Below the pieces are notes generated by a model, which worked only from the letters and a program-made list of their open reading frames with translations, did no database searches and was not told where the DNA came from. From positions 3,648-67,647 of the forward strand of contig JAHZIG010000015.1 in NCBI GenBank assembly GCA_019419865.1: a DNA stretch of 64,000 nt, in the 5' to 3' direction. The stretch is from Clostridiales bacterium. GTDB lineage: Bacteria > Bacillota > Clostridia > Monoglobales > Monoglobaceae. Both the position numbers and the translations under genes were made by a program. Numbering within the stretch: position 1 is the first letter of the stretch; every line of letters starts with the position of its first letter. Shown here in pieces: positions 15,583 to 24,549 of this stretch.

Positions 15583-17058
15583 TTATACCTCCTTACCCGT
15601 CGCGTCCGGCGTCTGTTTATGATACTCGGTCAGCTGTTGATACGCGTGCGCTGCGTTTAATATCTTAGCGTCGCTCAGAGGCGCGCCGACGAGCTGAGCG
15701 CCTATCGGCATACCGTTTCCGTCGAAGCCGCAGGGAACGGATATCCCCGGCAGTCCCGCGAGGTTTACCGAGACGGTGTATATATCCGAAAGATACGTCT
15801 TGAGCGGATTGTCAAGGCTCTCGCCAAGCTTCGGCGCGGTGGTCGGCGCGGCCGGGAAGAGTACGATATCGTATTTCTCGAACGCCTCGTCGAACGCCCG
15901 TATGATCAGCGCCTTGACCTGGAGCGCCTTCTTGTAATACGCGTCGTAGTAACCGGTCGAAAGCGCGAAGGCGCCGAGCATGATCCTCCTCTTTACCTCG
16001 TCGCCGAAGCCCTCGCTCCTGGTCGCCATATACAGGTCGGTAAGATCCTCGAACTCCTCGGCTCTAAAGCCGTACTTGACCCCGTCGAAGCGGGAGAGGT
16101 TGGAACTCGCCTCCGCCGCGGCTATTATATAATAGGTAGGCACCGCGTAGTCGATTATCGGCATGTCGAATTCTTCTACCTCGGCGCCCTTACTTTTTAA
16201 CGTCTCGGCGACGCCGAGCACGGCGTTCTTTACGTTCTTATCCAGTCCGTCGCCGTAGCATTGGGTCGGGATACCTATCTTTAGTCCGCCGACCTCTCCG
16301 GTCAGCGAGTCGAAATACTTAGGGTGTTCGTAGTCGAGGGAGGTTCCGTCCATCTCGTCCCTGCCGCAGATAACGTCTAAGATCGCGGCGCAGTCGGAGG
16401 CGTCTTTCGCGACCGGACCTATCTGGTCGAGCGAGGAGGCGTAGGCTATTAATCCATATCTTGAAACGGCGCCGTAGGTCGGCTTAAATCCGGTGACTCC
16501 GCAGAACGAAGCGGGCTGCCTTATACTGCCGCCTGTGTCCGAACCGAGCGCGCATACGGCTTCTCCCGCGGCTACGGCCGCCGCGGCCCCGCTCGACGAA
16601 CCGCCCGGGACCCTGGTAGTATCCCACGGGTTTTTGGTCGGCTGATAGTACGAAGTCTCTCCGGCGCTGCCCATCGCGAACTCGTCCATGTTGAGCTTGC
16701 CGACGATCACCGCGCCCGCCTCGTTTAGTTTGTCTATTACGGTCGCGTTATACGGCGGCTTGAAATCGCCGAGTATCTTCGACGCGCAGGTAGTCTTTAT
16801 ACCCTTCGTCGAGATGTTGTCCTTTATCGCGATCGGTACTCCCGCGAGCGGGGAGGTATATTTACCGGAGTCGATACCCTGCTGCACCTCTTCGGCGCGA
16901 GCTAAGGCCTCGTCCTTGAGTACTGTTATATAGGCGTTTATCCCGCCGTCTTTTTGCTCGATACTCTCGAGCGCCGCCTCTACGGCTTCTTTAACGGTCA
17001 GCTCTCCGGCCTTGATCTTGGCGCCGAGTTCGACCGCGGTTAAATTTGAAATATCCAT
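15583..17058 (-). CDS. gatA: Asp-tRNA(Asn)/Glu-tRNA(Gln) amidotransferase subunit A
   Basis: A full-length, 491-residue amidase-signature glutaminase, which releases ammonia from glutamine for GatB. The Ser-cisSer-Lys triad is in view: Lys in IAIKDNIS (~80), and the Gly/Ser-rich PGGSSSGAAAAVA with SDTGGSIRQPASF (~151-183). The start is the ATG at 17058. Its upstream side is a 185-bp repeat element rather than gatC itself, so the usual tight gatC-gatA coupling is broken. It is nearly contiguous with gatB. Confidence 0.97.
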   Translation of the reverse strand: MDISNLTAVELGAKIKAGELTVKEAVEAALESIEQKDGGINAYITVLKDEALARAEEVQQGIDSGKYTSPLAGVPIAIKDNISTKGIKTTCASKILGDFKPPYNATVIDKLNEAGAVIVGKLNMDEFAMGSAGETSYYQPTKNPWDTTRVPGGSSSGAAAAVAAGEAVCALGSDTGGSIRQPASFCGVTGFKPTYGAVSRYGLIAYASSLDQIGPVAKDASDCAAILDVICGRDEMDGTSLDYEHPKYFDSLTGEVGGLKIGIPTQCYGDGLDKNVKNAVLGVAETLKSKGAEVEEFDMPIIDYAVPTYYIIAAAEASSNLSRFDGVKYGFRAEEFEDLTDLYMATRSEGFGDEVKRRIMLGAFALSTGYYDAYYKKALQVKALIIRAFDEAFEKYDIVLFPAAPTTAPKLGESLDNPLKTYLSDIYTVSVNLAGLPGISVPCGFDGNGMPIGAQLVGAPLSDAKILNAAHAYQQLTEYHKQTPDATGKEV

Positions 17059-17069
17059 ATCTATCTTGC

Positions 17070-17254
17070 AACGTAGAGATTAGGGATCAGTAATTAGCGA
17101 TTAGGAAGTCCAAAACGCCTCTGTAACCGTTTAAACGGTTTCTTAAGCCGTATATGAAAATGAAGTGTTCCAATCCCGCCGACATAGCCGTCGGGCGTCA
17201 AAGAAAGGAATTTTACCCTCTATTCGCTATTCTCTGATCGCTATTCGCTACGTT
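17070..17254. repeat. Heptamer-based terminal-inverted-repeat element, copy 2
   Basis: A 185-bp copy of the element at 9888-10066. It begins AACGTAGAGATTAGGGAT and ends ATTCGCTACGTT. Interior: a perfect 16-bp palindrome AACCGTTTAAACGGTT (17125-17140) and the shared AGCCGTCGGGCGTCAAAG. It lies between gatC and gatA, 11 bp before the gatA start as read on the minus strand. The left ends of the two copies are nearly identical; the interiors have diverged. Confidence 0.75.
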
Positions 17255-17272
17255 ATTCTCCTTCTTTAAATT

Positions 17273-17560
17273 TTATTCCACCGTCTTCGGTACGATTATC
17301 GCCTCTTCGTCAGATTTAGGCGCGTTTTTAAGCAGTTCGGCTCTGTCGGCCGACGGTTTTACGACGTCTTCGCGGAACACGTTCTTGACCGCGAACGCGT
17401 GCGACATCGGTTCTATGCCCTCGGTGTCGAGGTTGTTCAGCACGTCCATATAGTTGATTATCTCGCCGAGATCCTTTTGGAGCGCCGCGGTCTGACTCTC
17501 GTCCAACTTGAGCCGCGCCAGCGAAGCGACATATCCAACCATGTCTTTTGTAATTTCCAT
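17273..17560 (-). CDS. gatC: Asp-tRNA(Asn)/Glu-tRNA(Gln) amidotransferase subunit C
   Basis: A 95-residue GatC, the small wrapping subunit that stabilises GatA-GatB. The family pattern is visible: VGYVASLARLKLDESQ (~8-23) and DVLNNLDTEGIEPMSHA (~38-54), followed by an acidic FREDVVKPS stretch. It is the first gene of the minus-strand gat operon, with a consensus promoter 78 bp upstream. Confidence 0.95.
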   Translation of the reverse strand: MEITKDMVGYVASLARLKLDESQTAALQKDLGEIINYMDVLNNLDTEGIEPMSHAFAVKNVFREDVVKPSADRAELLKNAPKSDEEAIIVPKTVE

Positions 17561-17637
17561 AGTCTATCACTCTTTCTGTTTATTGGTTAAGATACGCGCG
17601 GAAGCCCGCGTTTATCTATTTTAATATAATTGTAATA

Positions 17638-17666
17638 ATTATAGCAAACGCGCGTTTTTTTGTCAA
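17638..17666 (-). promoter_or_regulatory. gatCAB promoter
   Basis: Read on the minus strand: TTGACA (17666-17661), a 17-bp spacer and TATAAT (17643-17638), both hexamers perfect. Confidence 0.8.
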
Positions 17667-17712
17667 CTGTATTTGTCTTTTAAGCGGAATGCGTAACCTA
17701 AATAAAAAATTA

Positions 17713-17741
17713 GTGACAAGACGGGATCGTTATGATATAAT
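17713..17741 (+). promoter_or_regulatory. smc promoter
   Basis: GTGACA, a 17-bp spacer and TATAAT, ending 34 bp before the smc start. It is divergent from the gatC promoter. Confidence 0.65.
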
Positions 17742-17775
17742 AACTTCCATACGATCAATTTACGGAGCGATACGA

Positions 17776-20700
17776 ATGAGATTAAAAAGTATAGAGATGC
17801 AGGGCTTTAAGTCGTTCGCCGATAAGATATACCTCGATTTCAACTCGGGGATAACGGCGATAGTCGGACCCAACGGCTCGGGGAAGAGCAATATATCGGA
17901 CGCGATACGCTGGGTCATGGGCGAGCAGAGCGTAAAGTCGCTGCGAGGCAGTAAGATGGAGGACGTCATCTTTGCGGGAACAGAGTCGAGAAAGGCGCTC
18001 GGCTTCGCGGAGGTCACGCTCAGTCTCGACAACGAGGACGGGTATTTCGAACTTGATTTTCCGGAGATCGCCGTCACAAGGCGGGTATACCGCAGCGGGG
18101 AGAGCGAGTATTACATAAACAAGACCAATTGCCGGCTCAAGGATATACACGAGCTGTTTATGGATACCGGACTCGGCCGGGACGGGTATTCGATAATAGG
18201 TCAGGGTCAGATAGATAATATACTGAGCACAAAATCCGAGGACAGGCGTCAGATATTCGAAGAGGCGGCCGGGATATCGAAGTATAAGTACAGAAAGACC
18301 GAGGCCGAAAAAAAGTTGGCTCAGGCGAACGATAATATAACGAGGGTCGAGGATATTTTAAGCGAACTCTCCTCACAGCTCGAGCCGCTTAAAAAGCAGT
18401 CCGAGAAGGCGAGGAAATACCTGGTTTACAGGGACGAGATGAAGGATCTGGAGATCGGAGTTTCGATCGTAAACACTGAGCGAATAAGGTCGGATATCGA
18501 AAAGATAAAGGCCGACATAGCCGTCTACTCGGCGCAGATCGCCGATATCAAGGCCGAGCTTTCGGAGTCCGACAAAAGGATAGAGAAACTCTACGAGGAA
18601 GGCGGCGAGCTGGACAACAGGATAGAGGAGTCGAGACAGAGGGAAAAGGATATTACGGCCGAGATAAACGAGCTGGAGAACAGGATAAATCTTACCAAAA
18701 GCGATATAGAGCACAGTTTTAGCAGTATCGAAAGGATAAATAAAGAGTACGAGCTCGCGTTGGAGAGTATAAATTCGGTCGACAGCCGTATACTAAGCTA
18801 CCAAAACGAGCTTAAGGAACTCGATAAGCAGAATAGGGAAGCGGACGAGGAGATACAAAAGCTCAGCGACAGCGCCGGAACGGCCGAGAGCGACGCGAGC
18901 GCCAAGAGCGAGGAGCTGGAGAGGATCAGGAGCCGCGCCGCGGACTGCGTATCGAGGATAAACGCCTTAAAAAGCGGCGTAGAAAACCTTAGCGCGCTAA
19001 AGGATAGCTTTGCGAAGAGAAAAGAAGCGGTGGAGAGCGAGCTGAGTCTCAGAGACGACGACAGCGCGGAGCTTGAGGAGAGGCTTAAGGAGCTTGAAAA
19101 CGGGCTTTTAGAGAAAGAGGATATTATAAATTCGCTCCGAGACGCGACCAACGAGCTTGAAGAGAAATACGGAGCGGGAGAGGCGAGACTTCAAAAGCTG
19201 AACTCGGATAAGAACAAGAATACCGCTCTGCTCGGCAGTATAACATCTAAGCTTAAAATGCTGAAGGACATGGAGCGCGATTACGAGGGCTACAGCAAGG
19301 GCGTTAAGAGCGTTATGACCGCCCACGACGGCGGCAGGCTCGGCGGCGCGGCTATCCACGGTCCGCTGTCTCAGCTTATCAAGACGGACAAGGAATATAT
19401 TACCGCGATAGAGACGGCGCTCGCCGGAGCGGGGCAGAATATAATCACGGATAACGCCGAGGACGCCAAGAAGGCGATAGCCTACCTAAAAAAGAGGAGC
19501 CTAGGCAGGGCGACGTTTTTGCCGATAGACACGATAAGACCGAGGAGCTTTAACAGTTCCCGCGCCGAGGGCCTCGCCGGATATATCTCCACCGCGGACA
19601 AGCTTGTAAGATGCGACGAGAGATACAGAGATATAGTAAGTAACGTTTTAAGCGCGACGGTGATCGCGGACAATATCGACAACGCCGTAGAGATGGGAAA
19701 GCGCACCGGGAACAAGTTTAGGATCGTGACCCTCGGCGGCGACGAGATACGCGCCGGGGGAGCTATGACCGGCGGAAGCGTGGTAAGGACGGTCGGGGCG
19801 CTCTCCCGATCCAACGAGATCGAGGAACTTCAGCGAAAGGCGGCCGCGGGAGAAAAGGAGATAGCCGCCCAGACCGAGGAGATAAAACGGATAGGCGCTA
19901 AGACCGCGGCGATCATGGAGGATATAAAGAACAACAACGACAAGCTGTCGGCGTACAACGACGAGCTGATACGTATGAGTTCGGACAAGGAGCATTGCAA
20001 GCAGCAGCTTGAGACGATCAAAGGCGGACGGGCGAGGCTGGATGACGAACGCAGAGACATCCTGGAGAATCTTAGCGGGATAGACGCGGATACGAAAAAG
20101 AAGAACGACGAGATAGAGGAGCTTAGCGAGTCCCTTGCGAAGCTTGAGAAACAGGCCGAGGAGGAGCAGAAGAGATACGCCGACCTCACCGGCCGCAGCG
20201 AGAGCCTCGCGAAGCGGCTGACCGAGCTGAGCATCAGCAAGAACGTCATTTTGAAAGATATCGAGCTTAAAACGACTCAGGTCGGACAGCTCAATAACGA
20301 GAAGAGCGGTATGCTCGGCGGCAACCGGGATAGACAGAACGAGATAGAAGAACTGAGGAAGAATATAGAGGAGTTTAAAGAGAAAGCGGAGCGGCTCAAA
20401 GAGGACGTAAAGGGCAAGAACGCGGAACTTGAAGCGGGCAAGTCGGGACTCGGTGAGCTTATCCTCTTAAAGCGCAAGGGCGAGGACGAGGTAAGGTTCA
20501 TACAGGAGAGCACCAAGCAGACCCGAGAGACCATGTACGATCTGAGCCAGAAGAACTCCAAAGCGGAGTCGCGGCTCGAGCGGCAGGAGGAGGAGCTTGA
20601 GAAGATAATCACACGGCTATGGGACGAGTACGAGCTAACGTTCAGCGAGGCCGCGGAGTACGCCAAAAGCAGAAGCGGCGAGGACTTTGATTTCTCGGCC

Positions 20701-21348
20701 GCGAGCGCGAGGATAAAGGAGCTGAGGGCTTCGATACGGGCTTTGGGAAATATCAATATCGATTCGATAGAGGAATATAAAAACGTCAAAGAGCGGTATG
20801 ATTTCCTGACGGTCCAGATAGACGACCTTGAAAAGTCGAGGAAGGAACTTGAGAAAGTTATCTCGGATATGCTTTCGATCATGAAGACTCAGTTCGCGGA
20901 GCAGTTCAAGATAATAAATACAAACTTCAGCAGAGTATTCGGCGAGCTGTTCGGCGGCGGCAAGGCGGAGCTGACGCTCGTCGATCCCGACAACGTGCTC
21001 GAGAGCGGTATAGAGATAGAGGCGCAGCCGCCCGGCAAGAAACTCCAGAGCCTGACTCTGCTCTCGGGCGGAGAGAGGGCGTTTACGGCTATCGCGCTGT
21101 TGTTCGCGATCCTGGACGTCAGACCGACGCCATTTTGCATACTCGACGAGATAGAGGCGGCGCTCGACGACGTAAACGTCTACAGGTTCGCCGAATATCT
21201 CAAAAATTACAGCGAGACGACCCAGTTCATCGTCGTGACCCACAGAAGGGGAACCATGGAGGCGGCCAATATCCTCTACGGCGTGACGATGCAGGAAAAG
21301 GGAATATCAAAAGTATTGGCGCTTAATATAGACGAGGTGGTAGAATAA
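17776..21348 (+). CDS. smc: Chromosome condensation ATPase SMC
   Basis: A full-length, 1190-residue SMC, which folds the chromosome together with ScpAB. The start is ATG 17776 (MRLKSIEMQGFKSFADK) behind GGAG; a longer frame upstream adds 29 unlikely residues. Walker A is VGPNGSGKSNISDA (~32). A coiled coil covers ~170-500, the hinge ~520-670 (GPLSQLIKTDKEYITAIETA, and GGDEIRAGGAMTGGS at its end), a second coiled coil ~680-1010, then the ABC signature LSGGERAFTA (~1096) and Walker B FCILDEIEAALD. It overlaps ftsY by one base (TAATG). Confidence 0.97.
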   Translation: MRLKSIEMQGFKSFADKIYLDFNSGITAIVGPNGSGKSNISDAIRWVMGEQSVKSLRGSKMEDVIFAGTESRKALGFAEVTLSLDNEDGYFELDFPEIAVTRRVYRSGESEYYINKTNCRLKDIHELFMDTGLGRDGYSIIGQGQIDNILSTKSEDRRQIFEEAAGISKYKYRKTEAEKKLAQANDNITRVEDILSELSSQLEPLKKQSEKARKYLVYRDEMKDLEIGVSIVNTERIRSDIEKIKADIAVYSAQIADIKAELSESDKRIEKLYEEGGELDNRIEESRQREKDITAEINELENRINLTKSDIEHSFSSIERINKEYELALESINSVDSRILSYQNELKELDKQNREADEEIQKLSDSAGTAESDASAKSEELERIRSRAADCVSRINALKSGVENLSALKDSFAKRKEAVESELSLRDDDSAELEERLKELENGLLEKEDIINSLRDATNELEEKYGAGEARLQKLNSDKNKNTALLGSITSKLKMLKDMERDYEGYSKGVKSVMTAHDGGRLGGAAIHGPLSQLIKTDKEYITAIETALAGAGQNIITDNAEDAKKAIAYLKKRSLGRATFLPIDTIRPRSFNSSRAEGLAGYISTADKLVRCDERYRDIVSNVLSATVIADNIDNAVEMGKRTGNKFRIVTLGGDEIRAGGAMTGGSVVRTVGALSRSNEIEELQRKAAAGEKEIAAQTEEIKRIGAKTAAIMEDIKNNNDKLSAYNDELIRMSSDKEHCKQQLETIKGGRARLDDERRDILENLSGIDADTKKKNDEIEELSESLAKLEKQAEEEQKRYADLTGRSESLAKRLTELSISKNVILKDIELKTTQVGQLNNEKSGMLGGNRDRQNEIEELRKNIEEFKEKAERLKEDVKGKNAELEAGKSGLGELILLKRKGEDEVRFIQESTKQTRETMYDLSQKNSKAESRLERQEEELEKIITRLWDEYELTFSEAAEYAKSRSGEDFDFSAASARIKELRASIRALGNINIDSIEEYKNVKERYDFLTVQIDDLEKSRKELEKVISDMLSIMKTQFAEQFKIINTNFSRVFGELFGGGKAELTLVDPDNVLESGIEIEAQPPGKKLQSLTLLSGGERAFTAIALLFAILDVRPTPFCILDEIEAALDDVNVYRFAEYLKNYSETTQFIVVTHRRGTMEAANILYGVTMQEKGISKVLALNIDEVVE

Positions 21349-22295
21349 TGGGAATTTTCAGTAAATTAAAACAGAGTCTTACAAAGACCAAGGAATCGAT
21401 AAGCGAGAAGTTCGACAATGTGATCAAGGTATTTAAAAAGGTGGACGAGGAGCTGTTTGAAGAGCTTGAAGAGCAGCTCATAATGGCGGACGTCGGAGTC
21501 AATACGTCCATGGAGATAACCGAGCGGCTGAGAGAGGCGGCGAAGGAGAAGAAGATAGTGGACAGCTACGCCTTAAAGGGCGAACTCAACTCGATAATGC
21601 GGGATATCCTGACCGAGGGGACGGACTGCAAGATACATCTCGAGGGTAAGCCCGCGGTCATAATGGTAATAGGCGTAAACGGCGTGGGAAAGACGACGTC
21701 GATCGGAAAGATCGCGAATATGTACGCCAAGCAGGGCAAGAAGGTTATAGTCGCGGCTGCGGACACGTTCAGAGCGGCGGCGATAGAACAGCTCGAGATA
21801 TGGGCTCAGAGAGCCGGGGTGGATATAATCAAGCATCAGGACGGTTCGGATCCGGCTTCGGTCATATTCGACGCGGTAAGCGCCGCGAAGGCGAGGGGCG
21901 CCGATCTGGTGCTCTGCGACACCGCGGGCAGACTCCATAACAAGAAGAACCTGATGGACGAGCTTAAGAAGATATACAGGATCTTAGACAGAGAGCTTCC
22001 TGATTCAAGCAAGGAGGTTCTGCTCGTGCTCGACGCGACCACCGGCCAGAACGCGGTGCAGCAGGCGATCCAGTTCAAGGAGGCCGCCGACATAACCGGC
22101 ATCATGCTGACCAAGCTCGACGGCACGGCTAAGGGCGGGATAGTCCTCGCGATCAAGAACGATTACGACATCCCGGTAAAACTGGTCGGCGTAGGAGAAG
22201 GCGTGGACGATATCGAGGAGTTCGATCCGATCGAGTTTGTGGACGCGATCGTCGAGGTGGACGAGAAAAACGAGCTCGAGTCGGAGGAGGCGTGA
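21348..22295 (+). CDS. ftsY: Signal recognition particle receptor FtsY
   Basis: A 315-residue FtsY, the membrane-associated receptor that docks SRP-ribosome complexes. It has the NG domains only, with a short charged N terminus (FSKLKQSLTKTKESISEKF) and no long acidic A domain, as in many Firmicutes. GTPase motifs: GVNGVGKTTSIGKIA (~108), DTFRAAAIEQL, DTAGRLHNKKNLMDEL (~190) and TKLDGTAKGG (~260). The start codon overlaps the smc stop by one base, so the genes are translationally coupled. Confidence 0.97.
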   Translation: MGIFSKLKQSLTKTKESISEKFDNVIKVFKKVDEELFEELEEQLIMADVGVNTSMEITERLREAAKEKKIVDSYALKGELNSIMRDILTEGTDCKIHLEGKPAVIMVIGVNGVGKTTSIGKIANMYAKQGKKVIVAAADTFRAAAIEQLEIWAQRAGVDIIKHQDGSDPASVIFDAVSAAKARGADLVLCDTAGRLHNKKNLMDELKKIYRILDRELPDSSKEVLLVLDATTGQNAVQQAIQFKEAADITGIMLTKLDGTAKGGIVLAIKNDYDIPVKLVGVGEGVDDIEEFDPIEFVDAIVEVDEKNELESEEA

Positions 22296-22600
22296 CCGAT
22301 CGGGAAAAGCTTAGATCTGAAATAGTAAAGATCGGACGCTCCGAGTCCGGTCCTGCGGTCGGATTTAAACGGATTATTATGAATATTCATTCTTTACGTC
22401 GGATTTTTAGACGTGAATTTGGAAGATATTTATAAACATATAAGTTTTTTGTTAAAAAAGCTTGCAAATTAAAAATGTTTGTGGTATCATATGATGGTTG
22501 AAATCGGATAGTCCTCTGCCGCAAGTCGTCGGATAGGGTTTCGGCGGCGAATAAATCTCAAACCGGCGGTACGAATATCTTTGGAAGGAAAGGATAAAAA
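22296..22600 (+). other. Gene-free stretch with promoter and possible rplS leader
   Basis: 305 bp between ftsY and rplS. The left half shows nothing definite. After the promoter, a ~100-nt leader contains CTGCCGC paired with GCGGC (near 22518 and 22543) and further GC-rich runs before the start. It could fold into an autoregulatory ribosomal-protein leader; L19 leaders are known in Firmicutes, but I cannot confirm a match. Confidence 0.3.
22462..22490 (+). promoter_or_regulatory. rplS promoter
   Basis: TTGCAA, a 17-bp spacer and TATCAT, about 110 bp in front of rplS. Confidence 0.65.
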
Positions 22601-22945
22601 ATGGATATTTTACAGCAGATCACACAGGAACAGATCAGAACGGACCTGCCGAAGCTCAGCATCGGCGACACGGTAAAGGTTTACGTAAAGGTAAAAGAGG
22701 GAACGAGAGAGAGAATACAGATGTTCGAGGGTACTATCATCAAGAAGAACCACGGCGGTATCCAGGAGACCTTTACAGTAAGACGTATTTCTTACGGCGT
22801 AGGCGTAGAGAGAACATTCCCGGTCAACTCGCCCAAGATCGACCGTATAGAAGTGGTAAGACACGGTAAGGTAAGACGCGCTAAGCTCTACTATCTGCGC
22901 GACAGAGTCGGTAAAGCGGCTAAGGTTAAGGAAAAGCTTAAATAA
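22601..22945 (+). CDS. rplS: 50S ribosomal protein L19
   Basis: A 114-residue, full-length L19, which sits at the 30S-50S interface. Family signatures: [18 protein letters not shown] (~24-41), [12 protein letters not shown] (~43-54), [18 protein letters not shown] (~59-76) and [13 protein letters not shown]. The start ATG follows GGAAGGAAAGG. It is monocistronic in appearance, with its own promoter upstream and a hairpin downstream. Confidence 0.97.
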   Translation: MDILQQITQEQIRTDLPKLSIGDTVKVYVKVKEGTRERIQMFEGTIIKKNHGGIQETFTVRRISYGVGVERTFPVNSPKIDRIEVVRHGKVRRAKLYYLRDRVGKAAKVKEKLK

Positions 22946-22953
22946 GGAACTTG

Positions 22954-22991
22954 TAGTGGTGGTTATGATTGCGTAATCACCACTATTTAGC
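22954..22991 (+). terminator. Hairpin downstream of rplS
   Basis: TAGTGGTGGTTA, an 8-nt loop and TAATCACCACTA: a 12-bp stem with one G-T pair, followed by a weak TTTA tail. Probable terminator. Confidence 0.5.
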
Positions 22992-23095
22992 ATTATGAAT
23001 CATTCATAATTGCGTTTTTGTGTCACTGGAGTTAAATTTAAGTATTGTGATTGCCGATAGTATGATTGGTTACAATATTAAGGAGGATGAAACTT

Positions 23096-24376
23096 GTGGC
23101 AAACGATAGAGACAGAGAGAATAAGAGGATAGAAGATCTGCTCGGCGGCGGGTCGGGTTCGTCTCAGCCCATGAACGTCAGCGAACAGACCGACGCGATG
23201 CTCAGAGAGATCGAGGAGCGAAGAGCGCGGCGGGCGGCGCGGCAGAGAGAGCTTGCCGAACAGGTCAGAGCCGAAGAGGAAGCGGCGAAGAGACGCCGCG
23301 AGCGCGCTCAGGAGCTTGCGGGCAAGGTAGGCGGCGACGCGTCGGAACCTAAGCCGGGCGTGGTCAATTCAAAGGACGTCAGGATGCCGCGAGTCCAAAA
23401 CGCCAAGCCGGAGACCGGCAGTATCCCGATAATCAGACAGGACGTATCGGGCGGCGCGGGCATGAGCGGTGCGGCGGGCGGAAATACCGCGGCAGGGAGA
23501 CCGACGCCCAAGCCGAGAGCTAAGGTGAAGGCCAGCGACACCGCGAGGATACCTAAAGTAAACGAAGCCGAGCTGAAGAGGACGGCCGAAGCCGAACGGA
23601 GCGCAAGAGCCGCGCGGACGGCGGGAGAACATAAGAGAGCGGCGTCGTCCGAGATCGGACGCGGAGAGAGCGCCGATCGCCGGGAGCGGAGATATAGAAA
23701 ATCTAATAATGGCGGAAGGAAAGATATGAGAAAAGAAAAAGTAAATTGGGTAAAGGAGCTGCGTGATTGGGTGATAGCGATAGCTATAGCCGTTATCGTC
23801 GCTTTGCTTATAAGGAACTTTGTATTTACGCTTGTAACGGTCGAGGGCAGATCTATGGAGCCTTCCCTCTCAAGCGGCGACAGGCTTTACGTAAACAGAT
23901 TCTTCTACAGTCCCCAAAAGGGCGACGTCGTGATATTCAGACCGGCGAGCGACCCGGATCGTCCGTACGTTAAGCGCGTGATAGCTACCGAGGGCGACAC
24001 GATATACATCGATTTCGAGACGGGCGACGTATACGTCAACGACGAGATCATAGACGAACCGTATATAAACAATCCGACCACAAGGACGGGTTCGTATATA
24101 ATGGAACTCATAGCGAACGGCCAATACAGCAGAGAGAATCCGATAGTTATCGAAGAGGGACATATGTTCGTAATGGGAGACAACAGGAACAACAGTACGG
24201 ACAGCCGTATAATAGGCCAGATCCCGGAGGACGAGATCATAGGCGGAGCGGTATTCAGATTCTGGCCGCTCAATAAGTTCGGTTCGGTATCCTACGACGA
24301 GGCGGCGCTTATACTCGACGACGAGACCAAGACCGCGCTCGAAGACGCCGCGCAGGACGAATCGAGATTTATGTAA
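23096..24376 (+). CDS. lepB: Signal peptidase I with long cytoplasmic N-terminal extension
   Basis: A 427-residue type I signal peptidase, about twice the usual length. GTG 23096 is chosen because AGGAGG (23081-23086) ends 9 bp before it; an ATG at 23087 touches the ribosome binding site. Residues ~1-215 are low-complexity, rich in Arg, Ala and Glu, with a coiled-coil-like stretch. One transmembrane helix follows (~223-245, WVIAIAIAVIVALLIRNFVF). The catalytic part shows Ser in EGRSMEPSLSSGD (~253), Lys in YVKRVIATEGD (~292) and MGDNRNNSTDSR. It removes signal peptides from exported proteins. Only the extension is unusual. Confidence 0.93.
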   Translation: MANDRDRENKRIEDLLGGGSGSSQPMNVSEQTDAMLREIEERRARRAARQRELAEQVRAEEEAAKRRRERAQELAGKVGGDASEPKPGVVNSKDVRMPRVQNAKPETGSIPIIRQDVSGGAGMSGAAGGNTAAGRPTPKPRAKVKASDTARIPKVNEAELKRTAEAERSARAARTAGEHKRAASSEIGRGESADRRERRYRKSNNGGRKDMRKEKVNWVKELRDWVIAIAIAVIVALLIRNFVFTLVTVEGRSMEPSLSSGDRLYVNRFFYSPQKGDVVIFRPASDPDRPYVKRVIATEGDTIYIDFETGDVYVNDEIIDEPYINNPTTRTGSYIMELIANGQYSRENPIVIEEGHMFVMGDNRNNSTDSRIIGQIPEDEIIGGAVFRFWPLNKFGSVSYDEAALILDDETKTALEDAAQDESRFM

Positions 24377-24549
24377 AATAAGCGGAGACGCCGCGCGGCC
24401 GCAAAAACTATGTTCCGCGACCGCAAGAGCGAGCGTCGATATACGGTCGCGACTCTTTAGTATATGAGCCGCGGCCGTAATAATATATGCGCCGCGCATA
24501 ATACAAGAGAATATCCGGCGCGGCGGAGTGAGAACGATCGGAGGTCAAT

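Noticed and set aside
23066-23095. Earlier TTG or ATG starts for the signal peptidase
   Set aside because: They lie upstream of, or touch, the AGGAGG site; GTG 23096 has proper 9-bp spacing.
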